From Massilia sp. 9096 (GTDB lineage: Bacteria; Pseudomonadota; Gammaproteobacteria; Burkholderiales; Burkholderiaceae_D), in NCBI RefSeq assembly GCF_000745265.1, contig NZ_JQNN01000001.1, positions 434,001 to 498,000 on the forward strand: a stretch of DNA of 64,000 bases, given 5' to 3'. The notes beneath the pieces were generated by a model, which was not told the DNA's origin, ran no database searches, and was given only the letters and a program-made list of their open reading frames with translations. The position numbers and the translations under genes are program-made. Below are positions 16,625 to 25,244 of the stretch, in pieces (position 1 is the first letter of the stretch; each line of letters opens with the position of its first letter).

Positions 16625-17812
16625 ATGCAGTTCGCGGTACGCACACTCGCCCCCGACATGACCATCGCCAGCCTTGTGGTCGACGCGCCCAGCGAGGCCG
16701 CCGCGCGCCGCCTGGTCGAGGCGCGCGGGCTCTACGTCAGCGCGGTCGAACCAGCGCGCGGTCCGCTGCTGGGCGCGCGCCGCGCCGGCAAGCTGTCGCT
16801 GGTGCTGTTCAGCCAGGAGCTGCTGGCGCTGCTCACGGCCGGCCTGGGCATCGTCGAGGGCCTGGAAGCACTGCTCGAGAAAGAAGGCAGCGCCGGCACG
16901 CGCGCGGTGCTGGACAGCCTGCTCGCAAGCCTGCGCGAGGGCAAGCGCTTTTCCAGCGCACTGGCCGAGCAGCCGGCGCTGTTCCCGCCGCTGTACGTCG
17001 GCATCGTGCGCGCGGCCGAAGGCACCAGCGACCTGCCGCGCGCACTGGAACGCTATATCGAATACCAGCAGCGCATCGATATCGTGCGCGCCAAGGTGGT
17101 CAGCGCCTCCATTTATCCGGCGATCCTGCTGCTGGTCGGTGGCGGCGTCAGCCTGTTCCTGATGACCTACGTCGTGCCGCGCTTCGCCGAGGTTTACCAG
17201 GGCGCCGGGCGCGAGTTGCCCGCGCTGTCGCGCCTGATGCTCGACTGGGGCCAGTTCGCAGCCGCCCATACCGGGCCGCTGCTGCTGGCGATCCTGTCCG
17301 CGCTGGCGCTGGCGACCTGGAGCGTACGGCGCGCCCTCGAGCGCGGCGGCGTCACGCGCCTGCTGGGACGCCTGCCGGGCATCGGCGAACGCGCGCGCAT
17401 CTATGAACTGTCGCGCCTGTACCTGACGCTCGGCATGCTCAGCGAGGGCGGCATCACCATCGTCTCGGCCATCGGCACCGTGCAGGCCATGGTCTCGCCC
17501 GGCATGGCGCAGGGTTTGCAGGCAGCGCGCGCGGCGATCGAGTCGGGCCGCCCGCTGTCCGATGCGTTCGACGCCAATGGCCTGACCACGCCGATCTCGC
17601 TGCGCATGCTGCGCGTGGGCGAGCGCACCGGCGAGATGGGCACGATGCTGACGCGCTCGGCCGCGTTCTACGACGGCGAGATCGGGCGCTGGATCGACCG
17701 CTTCACGCGCACCTTCGAGCCGCTGCTGATGGCGGCCATCGGCCTGGTGGTCGGCGCCATCGTGGTGCTGCTCTACATGCCGATTTTCGACCTGGCCGGA
17801 GACATGTCATGA
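16625..17812 (+). CDS. gspF: type II secretion inner-membrane platform protein GspF
   Basis: Polytopic inner-membrane platform protein linking the ATPase to pseudopilus assembly. The 395-residue length is normal. Two tandem GspF domains are visible (about 65-190 and 270-390), each with the family pattern: FSQELLALLTAGLGIVEGLEAL in the first and SRLYLTLGMLSEGGITIVSAI in the second. Transmembrane segments lie near 160-180 (IYPAILLLVGGGVSLFLMTYV), 215-240 and 365-390. The stop overlaps the ATG of gspE by 4 bp, showing tight coupling. The N-terminal domain MQFAVRTLAPDMTIASLVVDAPS is the usual cytoplasmic GspF start. Confidence 0.94.
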   Translation: MQFAVRTLAPDMTIASLVVDAPSEAAARRLVEARGLYVSAVEPARGPLLGARRAGKLSLVLFSQELLALLTAGLGIVEGLEALLEKEGSAGTRAVLDSLLASLREGKRFSSALAEQPALFPPLYVGIVRAAEGTSDLPRALERYIEYQQRIDIVRAKVVSASIYPAILLLVGGGVSLFLMTYVVPRFAEVYQGAGRELPALSRLMLDWGQFAAAHTGPLLLAILSALALATWSVRRALERGGVTRLLGRLPGIGERARIYELSRLYLTLGMLSEGGITIVSAIGTVQAMVSPGMAQGLQAARAAIESGRPLSDAFDANGLTTPISLRMLRVGERTGEMGTMLTRSAAFYDGEIGRWIDRFTRTFEPLLMAAIGLVVGAIVVLLYMPIFDLAGDMS

Positions 17813-19512
17813 ACGCGCCGCTCGACGCCGAGCTGCTCGCCCGCGCGCGCGCGCAAAGCCGCCAGACGCGCCGCGCGCTGGTCGAGGAGCTGCAAGGCTT
17901 GTCCGGGCTGGACGCGCGCGAGGTCGCGCGCCAGCTGGCCGAGCTGTTCGGCCTGAGCGTCATGGAAACCCCGGAGATGTTCGGCCAGCAGCCGGCGTTC
18001 GATCGCCTGCCGCTGGCCCAGGCGCTGGCGCGCCAGTGCGTGCTGCTGCGCGACCGCTCCGGCGATCCGGGCAGCGGCCAGGTCACCGGCGTGATCGCCG
18101 ACCCGTTCGACCTCGACCTGCAGACCTGGCTGCAAGCGCAGGCCGGCTGCACGCCATCGAACCCGCTGCACCTGCGCCTGGCTTTGCCGTCCGACATCCT
18201 GGCCTACCTCGGCAAACAGGAAGAGTCGGCGCGCGCGGTCGACACGCTGGTCAAGGAAGGCGAGGGCGCATCGAGCCGGCGCGAGGGCAGGACGGCGTCG
18301 GTGCTGTCGTTCGCCAGCGTGTCTGAAGCGGCCAGCCCGGCGGTCAAGCTGGTCAACTCGACGCTGTACGATGCCTTGAAAGCCGGGGCGTCGGACATCC
18401 ACCTGGAAAGCACCGCGGGCGGCCTGGCCGTCAAGTACCGCGTCGACGGCGTGCTCGATCACGCCGCCTCGGTCGGCGGCATCGAGCTGGCCGAGCACAT
18501 CGTCTCGCGCCTGAAGGTGCTGGCCGAACTCGACATCGCCGAGCGCCGTATCCCGCAGGACGGCAGCTTCCGGGTCGAGTCCGGCGGACGCGAGATCGAT
18601 TTGCGCGTGTCGATCATGCCCAGCATCCACGGCGAGGACGCCGTCATCCGTATCCTCGACAAGCGCGCCATGATCGAAGCCTACGGCGCGCTCACGCTGG
18701 AAGCGCTGGGCTTCGACGCGCCTTCGCTTTCCACCCTGCGCATGCTTGCTAAGGAAGCCTACGGGATGCTGCTGGTGACCGGCCCGACCGGCTCGGGCAA
18801 GACCACGACGCTGTACGCGGCCCTGACCGAGATCCACAACGGCCGCGAAAAGATCATCACCATCGAGGACCCGGTCGAATACCAGCTGCCCGGCATCCTG
18901 CAGATCCCGGTCAACGAAAAGAAGGGACTGACCTTCGCCAAGGGTTTGCGTTCGATCCTGCGCCACGACCCCGACAAGATCATGGTCGGCGAGATCCGTG
19001 ACCGCGAGACCGCCGAGATCGCGGTGCAGTCGGCGCTGACCGGCCACCTGGTCCTGACCACGGTCCACGCCAACAACGTGTTCGACGTGTTCGGTCGTTT
19101 CACCCACATGGGCATCGATCCATACGCTTTCGTGTCGGCGCTGAACGGCATCTGGGCCCAGCGCCTGATCCGCATGAATTGCCCGCGCTGCGCCGTGCAG
19201 TACGTGCCGGGCGAGGCGGAGCTGGCGTCGGTGCACCTGACCTTCGACGACGTGCACGGCTACCGCTTCATGCGCGGCCTGGGTTGCGGCGATTGCCGCG
19301 GCACCGGTTACAAGGGCCGCCGCTCGATCGCCGAGATCCTGACGCTGAACGACGAGATCCGCGAGCTGATCGTCGACAAGCAGCCGATCCGCCGCATCAA
19401 GGCCGCGGCCGCCGCCAACGGCACGCGCAGCCTGCGCCTGGCCGCGCTCGACCTGGTCGCGCGCGGCGCCACCACGATCGAAGAAATCCGTCGGGTGACC
19501 CTGCATGCTTGA
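17809..19512 (+). CDS. gspE: type II secretion/pilus assembly ATPase GspE
   Basis: Cytoplasmic hexameric ATPase that powers pseudopilus polymerisation. Of 567 residues, about 1-130 form a GspE N1-like region and the rest the catalytic domain. The Walker A motif GPTGSGKT is at 325-332, the Asp box/Walker B region follows (RHDPDKIMVGEIRDRETAEIAVQSALTGH), and the His box is LTTVHANN. A zinc-finger tetracysteine is present, CPRC at 458-461 and CGDC about 30 residues later, as in GspE, PilB and MshE assembly ATPases but not PilT retraction ATPases. It overlaps gspF by 4 bp and the following PilM-like gene by 8 bp. Confidence 0.95.
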   Translation: MNAPLDAELLARARAQSRQTRRALVEELQGLSGLDAREVARQLAELFGLSVMETPEMFGQQPAFDRLPLAQALARQCVLLRDRSGDPGSGQVTGVIADPFDLDLQTWLQAQAGCTPSNPLHLRLALPSDILAYLGKQEESARAVDTLVKEGEGASSRREGRTASVLSFASVSEAASPAVKLVNSTLYDALKAGASDIHLESTAGGLAVKYRVDGVLDHAASVGGIELAEHIVSRLKVLAELDIAERRIPQDGSFRVESGGREIDLRVSIMPSIHGEDAVIRILDKRAMIEAYGALTLEALGFDAPSLSTLRMLAKEAYGMLLVTGPTGSGKTTTLYAALTEIHNGREKIITIEDPVEYQLPGILQIPVNEKKGLTFAKGLRSILRHDPDKIMVGEIRDRETAEIAVQSALTGHLVLTTVHANNVFDVFGRFTHMGIDPYAFVSALNGIWAQRLIRMNCPRCAVQYVPGEAELASVHLTFDDVHGYRFMRGLGCGDCRGTGYKGRRSIAEILTLNDEIRELIVDKQPIRRIKAAAAANGTRSLRLAALDLVARGATTIEEIRRVTLHA

Positions 19513-20344
19513 TTTCCTCGCACCCTCCGTTTTCGGGCCCTGGACCGGGCACGCGTTGCGGGTCGGCGTCGCGCCCGATGCGCTGGCGCTGCTGCGCACC
19601 AGCATCTGGCCGCACGAGCGCACGCTGCTGCTGGGCGACGTGCGTTTCGATGCGGCCGGCGGCCCGGCCGCGATGGGGGCGGCGCTGGAAAAACTCCTGG
19701 GCGAGCAGCGCACGCGCGGCTGGCCGCTGACGCTGGTGCTGGCCGACGAGCTGGTGCGCCTGTGGCAAGTCACGCCGCCGGAAAACGGCACGCACCTGGC
19801 CGACCTGCACGGCGCCGCCGCGCTGCGCTTCCAGGCGCTGTTCGGCGCCGGCGCGGCCGACTGGCAGATCCAGGCCGACTGGAGCGCGACCCGGCCCTTC
19901 CTGGCGGCGGCGCTGCCGCGTGCGCTGCTGGGCTGCCTGCTCGAAGCGGCGCGTGCGCGGCGCTGCCGCGTGGTCGAGGTCGTGCCGCAATTCGTCGCCG
20001 CGCTGAACCAGAGCCGCAACGAGCGCCGCCCCGGGGCCTGGTTCGGCCTGGTGCATGGCGGCGTGCTGAGCCTGGCCGCGTTCGACGGCAAGCTGCTGGC
20101 CGCGGTGCGCACCGCGCCGATCCCGCCGGGCGCCGACCGCGACTGGCTCGAGGGCCACGTCGCGCGCGAGGCGCTGCGCGTCGGGCTGGGACGGCCGGAA
20201 CGGCTGCAGGTGCGCGGTCCGGCCCCCAGGAGCTGGGCGAGCAGCGCCGGGCGCCTGAAGTTCGCCTGCACCCTGTTCGACGACAAGCTCGAGCCGTTGT
20301 GGCCGGACGTGGCGCGCCTGGCGCTCAGTGGAAGCCGCGCATGA
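19505..20344 (+). CDS. PilM/GspL-like cytoplasmic assembly protein
   Basis: 279-residue protein between gspE and a PilN-like gene. Position, size and lack of membrane segments fit the actin-like cytoplasmic protein PilM or the cytoplasmic half of GspL. The sequence is divergent: the N-terminal strand pair (LRVGVAPDALALLRTSIWPHERTLLLGDVRF), a late strand block (PGAWFGLVHGGVLSLAAFDGKLLAAVRT) and RRCRVVEVVPQFVAALNQ fit the fold loosely, and I do not see canonical ATP-binding signatures. It overlaps gspE by 8 bp, so its expression is coupled. Assignment rests mainly on context. Confidence 0.75.
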   Translation: MLDFLAPSVFGPWTGHALRVGVAPDALALLRTSIWPHERTLLLGDVRFDAAGGPAAMGAALEKLLGEQRTRGWPLTLVLADELVRLWQVTPPENGTHLADLHGAAALRFQALFGAGAADWQIQADWSATRPFLAAALPRALLGCLLEAARARRCRVVEVVPQFVAALNQSRNERRPGAWFGLVHGGVLSLAAFDGKLLAAVRTAPIPPGADRDWLEGHVAREALRVGLGRPERLQVRGPAPRSWASSAGRLKFACTLFDDKLEPLWPDVARLALSGSRA

Positions 20345-20357
20345 ACGGGAGCCGGCC

Positions 20358-20912
20358 ATGAGAAAGGTGCGCATCGATTTCGCCCCGCCCAGCCTGGGGC
20401 GGGCGCTGTTTCGCGGACCGCGTCCCGCGCTGATGCTGCTGTGCGCGGCGTTGGCGCTGACGCCGCTGCTGGCCTCGAACATCGCCCAGTACCGCCGCCT
20501 GCTGCGCGAGCAGGAGGCCGCGCAGGCGCAGGCCCTGGCCGTGGCCGCGCGCGCGCAGGCGGCCACGCGCGCGCCGGCGCCCGCGCGCGCGCCCGTGCCC
20601 CCGGCCCAGGCGGACGCCGTCAACGCCGCGGTGCTGCAGCTGAACCTGCCCTGGCGCGCGCTGCACGACACCGTGCAATCGGCCACCCCCAGCGCGATCG
20701 CGTTGCTGGCCCTGGAACCGGACGCCAGGCGGCGCAGCCTGCGCATCACCGCCGAGGCGAAAAGCAGCGACGACATGATCGGCTACGTCGAGCAGCTGCG
20801 CCGGCAGGACTGGTTCGACGCGGTCGCACTGGTGCGCCACGAGATCAACGAGCAGGACCCGAACCGGCCGATCCGCTTCCAGATCGACGCCGCCTGGAGG
20901 GCTGCGCCATGA
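20358..20912 (+). CDS. PilN-like inner-membrane assembly protein
   Basis: 184-residue bitopic protein. The start at 20358 follows a GGGAG sequence. A short cytoplasmic head with Phe/Arg-rich text (RKVRIDFAPPSLGRALFRGPRP) precedes one transmembrane segment (about 25-43, ALMLLCAALALTPLLASNIA). Next come an Ala/Gln-rich coiled-coil-like stretch and a periplasmic domain with PWRALHDTVQSATPSAIALLALEPDARRRSLRITAEAKS in blocks, the ferredoxin-like pattern of PilN and the GspL C-terminal half. It overlaps the next gene by 4 bp (ATGA). With the preceding PilM-like protein it would form the split equivalent of GspL. Confidence 0.78.
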   Translation: MRKVRIDFAPPSLGRALFRGPRPALMLLCAALALTPLLASNIAQYRRLLREQEAAQAQALAVAARAQAATRAPAPARAPVPPAQADAVNAAVLQLNLPWRALHDTVQSATPSAIALLALEPDARRRSLRITAEAKSSDDMIGYVEQLRRQDWFDAVALVRHEINEQDPNRPIRFQIDAAWRAAP

Positions 20913-21535
20913 GCAATCCGAACCTCGGTGCGCTGGCGGCGCGCGCGCTGCTGCGCCTGCGCCTGGCGCTGCTGCGCGCCAATCCGCTGACCCTGGCGGC
21001 CGCCTTCCTGCTGCTGGCGGTGGCGGGTGGGGCGTGCTGGACCTCGTATGCGGTGGGCGCGCTGCAGGCCCGGCGCGCGGCCCAGAACGCACAGGCGGCG
21101 CGGGCGCCTCGGGCAACGCCTCCGGGCGTGGCCGCGCTGCCTGCGTCCGCACCGGTACCCGAACAGGACAACCTGGCCGCGTTCTACGGCGCGCTGGGTG
21201 AGCGCCGCCATGCCGAGCGGCAGGTCAAGACCCTGTTCGACCTGGCCGCGAAAAGCGGCCTGAGCCTGGCGCAGGGCGAATACAAGAGCGCCTACGACCG
21301 CAACGCCCACGTCTGGACCTATCAGGTGAATTTGCCGGTCAAGGGCAGCTACGCGGCGATCTGGCAGTTCGCATTCGGCGCCCTGCGTGCTATTCCGTTC
21401 GCTTCGCTGGACGACATCGGTTTTCGCCGGGATGCCATCGGCGACCCGCAGGTCGAAGCGCGCCTGCGCCTGACGCTGTATCTGTCCGAACTGCCTGCCG
21501 CGCGGCCGGACCGCCTGGCCGGAGGTGCGCCATGA
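20909..21535 (+). CDS. PilO/GspM-like inner-membrane assembly protein
   Basis: 208-residue bitopic protein starting at the ATG in an ATGA overlap with the PilN-like gene. One transmembrane segment (about 27-45, LTLAAAFLLLAVAGGACW) is followed by an Ala/Arg-rich linker. The periplasmic domain contains DNLAAFYGALGERRHAERQVKTLFDLAAKSGLSLAQGEYK and then VNLPVKGSYAAIWQFAFGAL, typical of PilO/GspM-type ferredoxin-like domains. It would pair with the PilN-like protein in the inner-membrane alignment complex. Overlap with the next gene is 4 bp. Sequence similarity alone would be weak; the order M-N-O-P is the stronger evidence. Confidence 0.75.
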   Translation: MSNPNLGALAARALLRLRLALLRANPLTLAAAFLLLAVAGGACWTSYAVGALQARRAAQNAQAARAPRATPPGVAALPASAPVPEQDNLAAFYGALGERRHAERQVKTLFDLAAKSGLSLAQGEYKSAYDRNAHVWTYQVNLPVKGSYAAIWQFAFGALRAIPFASLDDIGFRRDAIGDPQVEARLRLTLYLSELPAARPDRLAGGAP

Positions 21536-22179
21536 AGCCGCGCCACCTCTTGCTGGGCGCTGCGCTGCTCGGCGCCGCCGCGCTGGTGGCCTTCGGCGAC
21601 CGCACGCCGTCCGGCGATGTCGCGGAAGCGGTCGAGCGCCCGGCTGCGCGCACGCCGGCATCGGCGCCCGCCGTGGGGCCTGGCGCGGAGGCTGCCGGTG
21701 CGCGCGCGACGGCGGTGCTGGTGCCGACGGCCTCGCGCCCGGCGCCGGCACGCCGCACCGCCCCGGGCGAGGCGCCCGCAGCGCCCGCAGCCAACGGACA
21801 AGCGATCCTCGCGCTGGTGCCGCGCGAATCGCTGATCGGGGACAGCGACACGCAATTCGCCCAAGCCGAGAATGGCGCTGGCGGTCAGGGCGATCCGTTC
21901 GGCCGGCATGACTGGACGCCGCCGCCGCCACCACCCGGGCCCGCGGCGGCGCCGCCACCGCCATCGGCGCCGCCGCTGCCGTTCACCTTCATCGGCAAAT
22001 CCGTCGCGGACGGCGCCTGGGAGGTGTACCTGACGCGCGGCGAGCGCACCTACGTCGTGCACGACAAGGAGACGATCGACGGCACCTACCGCGTCGACGC
22101 GATCGCCCCGCCGGTCATGACCCTGACCTACCTGCCGCTGAAGCAGATTCAGCAGCTCAATATTGGAGTATTCGATTGA
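21532..22179 (+). CDS. PilP/GspC-like periplasmic linker protein
   Basis: 215-residue protein with an N-terminal hydrophobic anchor (about 5-21), a long Ala/Pro-rich linker with a [15 protein letters not shown] stretch, and a small C-terminal beta domain from about residue 148 ([45 protein letters not shown] in blocks). That domain resembles the homology region shared by PilP and GspC, which contacts the secretin from the inner membrane. Similar proteins in Burkholderiales are, from memory, labelled 'secretion system X translation initiation factor', a misleading name. It overlaps both neighbours by 4 bp and directly precedes the secretin. Confidence 0.75.
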   Translation: MKPRHLLLGAALLGAAALVAFGDRTPSGDVAEAVERPAARTPASAPAVGPGAEAAGARATAVLVPTASRPAPARRTAPGEAPAAPAANGQAILALVPRESLIGDSDTQFAQAENGAGGQGDPFGRHDWTPPPPPPGPAAAPPPPSAPPLPFTFIGKSVADGAWEVYLTRGERTYVVHDKETIDGTYRVDAIAPPVMTLTYLPLKQIQQLNIGVFD

Positions 22180-24275
22180 TCGTTCGTGCATCGACCGCGC
22201 CGCGGGCCCTGACACTGGCCCTGACGCTGCTGCTGACCGGCTGCGCGGCGGAACACGCCTACCGCGAGGGCAACGAGCTGCTGGCCCAGGACAGGCCCGA
22301 GGCCGGGCTGGTCAAGTACCAGGAAGCGCTGGCCGCCGACCCCGCCAACGTCGTGTACAAGGCGGCCTACCTGCGCGCCCGCGACGGCGCCACCAACCGC
22401 CTGCTGACCCAGGCCGACCGCGAGCTGGCCGAGAACAAGGGCGACCTGGCGCTGCAGGACTACAAGCGCGTGCTGGCGCTCGACCCGGGCAACGACCGCG
22501 CGCGCGCCGGCCTGTACGGGGTCGATGCCGACCGCCGCCAGGCCGCCATGCTCGAGGAAGCGCGCGCCGCGGCCGAACGCAAGGAGTTCGACACCGCGCG
22601 CCAGAAGCTCGGCGCGATCCTGACCGAGCGCCCGACCTACGAGCCGGCGCGCCGGCTGCTGGCCGAGGTCAACGAAAAAGCCGGCGCCTCCTCGGCCACG
22701 GCGGCCCTGAGCGATGCCTTCCGCACCCCGATCAGCCTGGAATTTCGCGATGCGCCCTTGAAGCAGGTGTTCGAGGTCATCTCGCGCCATGCCGGCCTGA
22801 ACTTCCTGTTCGACAAGGACGTCAAGACCGACCAGCGCACCTCGATCTTCCTGAAGAACAGCACGGTCGAAGCGGCGGTCTACTACCTCCTGATGACCAA
22901 CCAGCTCGATCGCCAGGTCATGGACGGCAACACGATCCTGATCTACCCGAACCTGCCGGTCAAGCACAGCGAATACCGCGACATGACGGTCAAGACCTTC
23001 TATCTCGCCAACGCCGAGGCCAAGAACGTCGCCAATACCCTCAAGACGATCCTCAAGTCGCGCGACGTGGTGGTCGACGAAAAGCTCAACCTGCTGATCC
23101 TGCGCGACAGCCCGGAAGCGGTGCGCCTGGCCAGCCAGCTGATCGCGCTGCAGGACGTGGCCGAGCCCGAGGTGGTGCTGGACGTCGAGGTGCTCGAGGT
23201 CCAGCGCAACCGCCTGCTCGACCTGGGCGTCGACTGGCCGACCTCCCTGAGCTTCGCGCCGCTCACCACCGGCGCCGGCGCCGCGCTGACGATCGACGAC
23301 CTGCGCCACCTGAACGCCGCCACGATCGGCGTGACCGGCGTGAAGGGCGCGATCACCGCCAGCAAGACCGACGGCGACTCGAACCTGCTGGCGGCGCCGC
23401 GCATCCGCGTGCGCAACCACGAGAAGGCCAAGGTCGTCATCGGCGACAAGCTGCCGACCATCACCACCACCATCTCGTCGGGCGTGGGCGGCTTCGCGTC
23501 GGAGTCGGTCAACTACGTCGACGTCGGCCTGAAGCTCGACGTCGAGCCGACCATCTACCTGAACAACGAGGTCGGCATCCGCATCTCGCTGGAAGTGAGC
23601 AACCTGGTCGACACCATCACCACCAGCACCGGCACCACCGCGTACCGGATCGGCACGCGTTCGGCCAGCACCATGCTGCAGCTGAAGGATGGCGAAAACC
23701 AGGTGCTGGCCGGCCTGATCCAGAACGAAGACAGGAGCGCCGGCACCCATCTGCCCGGCCTGGGCGACGTGCCGGTGCTGGGCCGCCTGTTCGGCAGCAG
23801 CCAGGACACGCGCAACAAGACCGAGGTCGTGCTGTCGATCACGCCGCACCTGGTGCGCAACATCCAGCGGCCGGCGGCGGCGACGTCCGAGTTCAGCGCC
23901 GGCACCGAGGTCGGCTTCCGGCGCCGTCCGGACAGCGTCGTGCGCGCACCCGTGCGCGCGGCGGGGACGCCGCAGCCCGCGGCCTTGCCGGCGCCGCTGC
24001 CGCCATCCCAGGCGCCGCTGCCGCTCCAGCGAGCGCCGGCCGGCGTGCCCGGTGCGCCGCTATCGGGCGCACCCGTCGGACCAGGCATGACGGTAACGCC
24101 GGTCCCGCCGCCCGCACCGATGATGGTGCCGGCCACCAGCGTCAACACCAGCGGCACGCCACCCGCGGCGGCGCCCTCGGTGCCGGCCACTTCGCTGCCG
24201 AGCACGCCGGAAGTGCAGGTCAATCCGCTGCCCGCGCCGGCGCCGCCCGACCGCCGCGAGAACAACTGGCCATGA
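22176..24275 (+). CDS. secretin lipoprotein with N-terminal TPR-like region
   Basis: 699-residue outer-membrane secretin. TTG at 22176 is chosen as start because GGAG lies 7 nt upstream and the protein then begins with a lipoprotein signal ([12 protein letters not shown]23). Residues about 25-165 look like TPR helices ([44 protein letters not shown]). N-domains follow ([51 protein letters not shown]). The secretin core at about 330-570 has [44 protein letters not shown] and [12 protein letters not shown] Pro-rich tail of about 120 residues ends it. Being a lipoprotein, it may not need a separate pilotin. Confidence 0.92.
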   Translation: MIVRASTAPRALTLALTLLLTGCAAEHAYREGNELLAQDRPEAGLVKYQEALAADPANVVYKAAYLRARDGATNRLLTQADRELAENKGDLALQDYKRVLALDPGNDRARAGLYGVDADRRQAAMLEEARAAAERKEFDTARQKLGAILTERPTYEPARRLLAEVNEKAGASSATAALSDAFRTPISLEFRDAPLKQVFEVISRHAGLNFLFDKDVKTDQRTSIFLKNSTVEAAVYYLLMTNQLDRQVMDGNTILIYPNLPVKHSEYRDMTVKTFYLANAEAKNVANTLKTILKSRDVVVDEKLNLLILRDSPEAVRLASQLIALQDVAEPEVVLDVEVLEVQRNRLLDLGVDWPTSLSFAPLTTGAGAALTIDDLRHLNAATIGVTGVKGAITASKTDGDSNLLAAPRIRVRNHEKAKVVIGDKLPTITTTISSGVGGFASESVNYVDVGLKLDVEPTIYLNNEVGIRISLEVSNLVDTITTSTGTTAYRIGTRSASTMLQLKDGENQVLAGLIQNEDRSAGTHLPGLGDVPVLGRLFGSSQDTRNKTEVVLSITPHLVRNIQRPAAATSEFSAGTEVGFRRRPDSVVRAPVRAAGTPQPAALPAPLPPSQAPLPLQRAPAGVPGAPLSGAPVGPGMTVTPVPPPAPMMVPATSVNTSGTPPAAAPSVPATSLPSTPEVQVNPLPAPAPPDRRENNWP

Positions 24276-24799
24276 ACACGCACGGCGCAGCGGCAAGGAT
24301 CGTGCGGCCGATGATGTGGCCGATGATGCAACGGCGCGGCGGCTTCACGCTGATCGAGCTGCTGGTCACGCTCGCCATCCTCGCGCTGCTCGGCACGGTG
24401 GTGGCGCCGGTGGCCCAGGTGACGATCCAGCGCCGCCACGAGGGGGAGCTGCGCACGGCGCTGCGCGAGATCCGCAGCGCCATCGACGCCTACAAGAAAG
24501 CCAGCGACGAGGGCCGCATCGCCAAGGCCGTCGGCGCGACCGGCTATCCGGTCAAACTGGAGCTGCTGGTCGAGGGCGCGGTCGACCTGCGCAGCCCGAA
24601 AAAGGCCAAGATCTACTTCCTGCGCCGCCTGCCGCGCGACCCGTTCAACGCCGACCCCGGACTGAGCGACGCCCAGACCTGGGCCAAGCGCAGCTACGCC
24701 AGCGAGGCCGAGGAGCCCAAGGAGGGCGACGACGTGTACGACGTGATGTCGGCCTCGAACCGGGTCGGCCTGAACGGCATCCCCTACAAACGCTGGTGA
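24272..24799 (+). CDS. type II secretion-like pseudopilin (first of three)
   Basis: 175-residue pseudopilin overlapping the secretin stop by 4 bp. The leader is unusually long and Met-rich ([11 protein letters not shown]), with cleavage expected at G24-F25 ([20 protein letters not shown]) and Glu at +5 (E29). The N-terminal helix continues with a charged stretch ([29 protein letters not shown]). The globular part contains [29 protein letters not shown] and a C-terminal NGIPYKRW. That ending is shared with the next pseudopilin, which suggests similar folding or packing. Probably GspG- or GspH-like; exact class uncertain. Confidence 0.88.
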   Translation: MNTHGAAARIVRPMMWPMMQRRGGFTLIELLVTLAILALLGTVVAPVAQVTIQRRHEGELRTALREIRSAIDAYKKASDEGRIAKAVGATGYPVKLELLVEGAVDLRSPKKAKIYFLRRLPRDPFNADPGLSDAQTWAKRSYASEAEEPKEGDDVYDVMSASNRVGLNGIPYKRW

Positions 24800-24806
24800 G
24801 GACCGC

Positions 24807-25244
24807 ATGAACGACCGGGCGGCGCGGCCGCGGCTTCCCCCCCTCGCGCGTGCGCGTGCGCGTGCAGGCAGGCGCGCGCGCAAGGGCTTCACGCTGATCG
24901 AGCTGCTGGTGGTGCTGGGCATCGTCGCGCTGCTGCTGACGCTGGCGGTGCCGCGCTTCTTCCCCAGCATCGACGGCGCCAGGGAAACCATCCTGGCCGA
25001 GAACCTGCGCAACACGCGCGCCGTGATCGACCAGTTCCATGCCGACACCGGACGCTATCCGGAATCGCTGGACCAGCTGGTCGAAAAGAAATACCTGCCG
25101 TCCCTGCCGTTCGACCCGGTGCTCGATTCCGCCACCGGCTGGACGATCGTGGCGCCCGAGGATCCATCCAGGGGCGGCGTCTACGACCTGCACAGCGCCG
25201 CGCCGGGCAAGGGCCGCAACGGCACGCCGTATACCGAATGGTGA
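24807..25244 (+). CDS. type II secretion-like pseudopilin (second of three)
   Basis: 145-residue pseudopilin starting 7 bp after the previous stop. A 27-residue Arg-rich leader ends at the prepilin peptidase site G27-F28 ([23 protein letters not shown]), with E32 at +5. The mature part has ENLRNTRAVIDQFHADTGRYPESLDQLVEKKYLPSLPFDPVLD in blocks, the usual GspG-type helix plus loop, and ends in NGTPYTEW. The short C-terminal beta region and DPVLDSATGW are like minor GspG relatives. It overlaps the third pseudopilin by 7 bp. Confidence 0.88.
   Translation: MNDRAARPRLPPLARARARAGRRARKGFTLIELLVVLGIVALLLTLAVPRFFPSIDGARETILAENLRNTRAVIDQFHADTGRYPESLDQLVEKKYLPSLPFDPVLDSATGWTIVAPEDPSRGGVYDLHSAAPGKGRNGTPYTEW

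Noticed and set aside
17773..20286. 837-residue minus-strand open frame across gspE
   Set aside because: It is antisense to gspE and the PilM-like gene and has only compositional bias.
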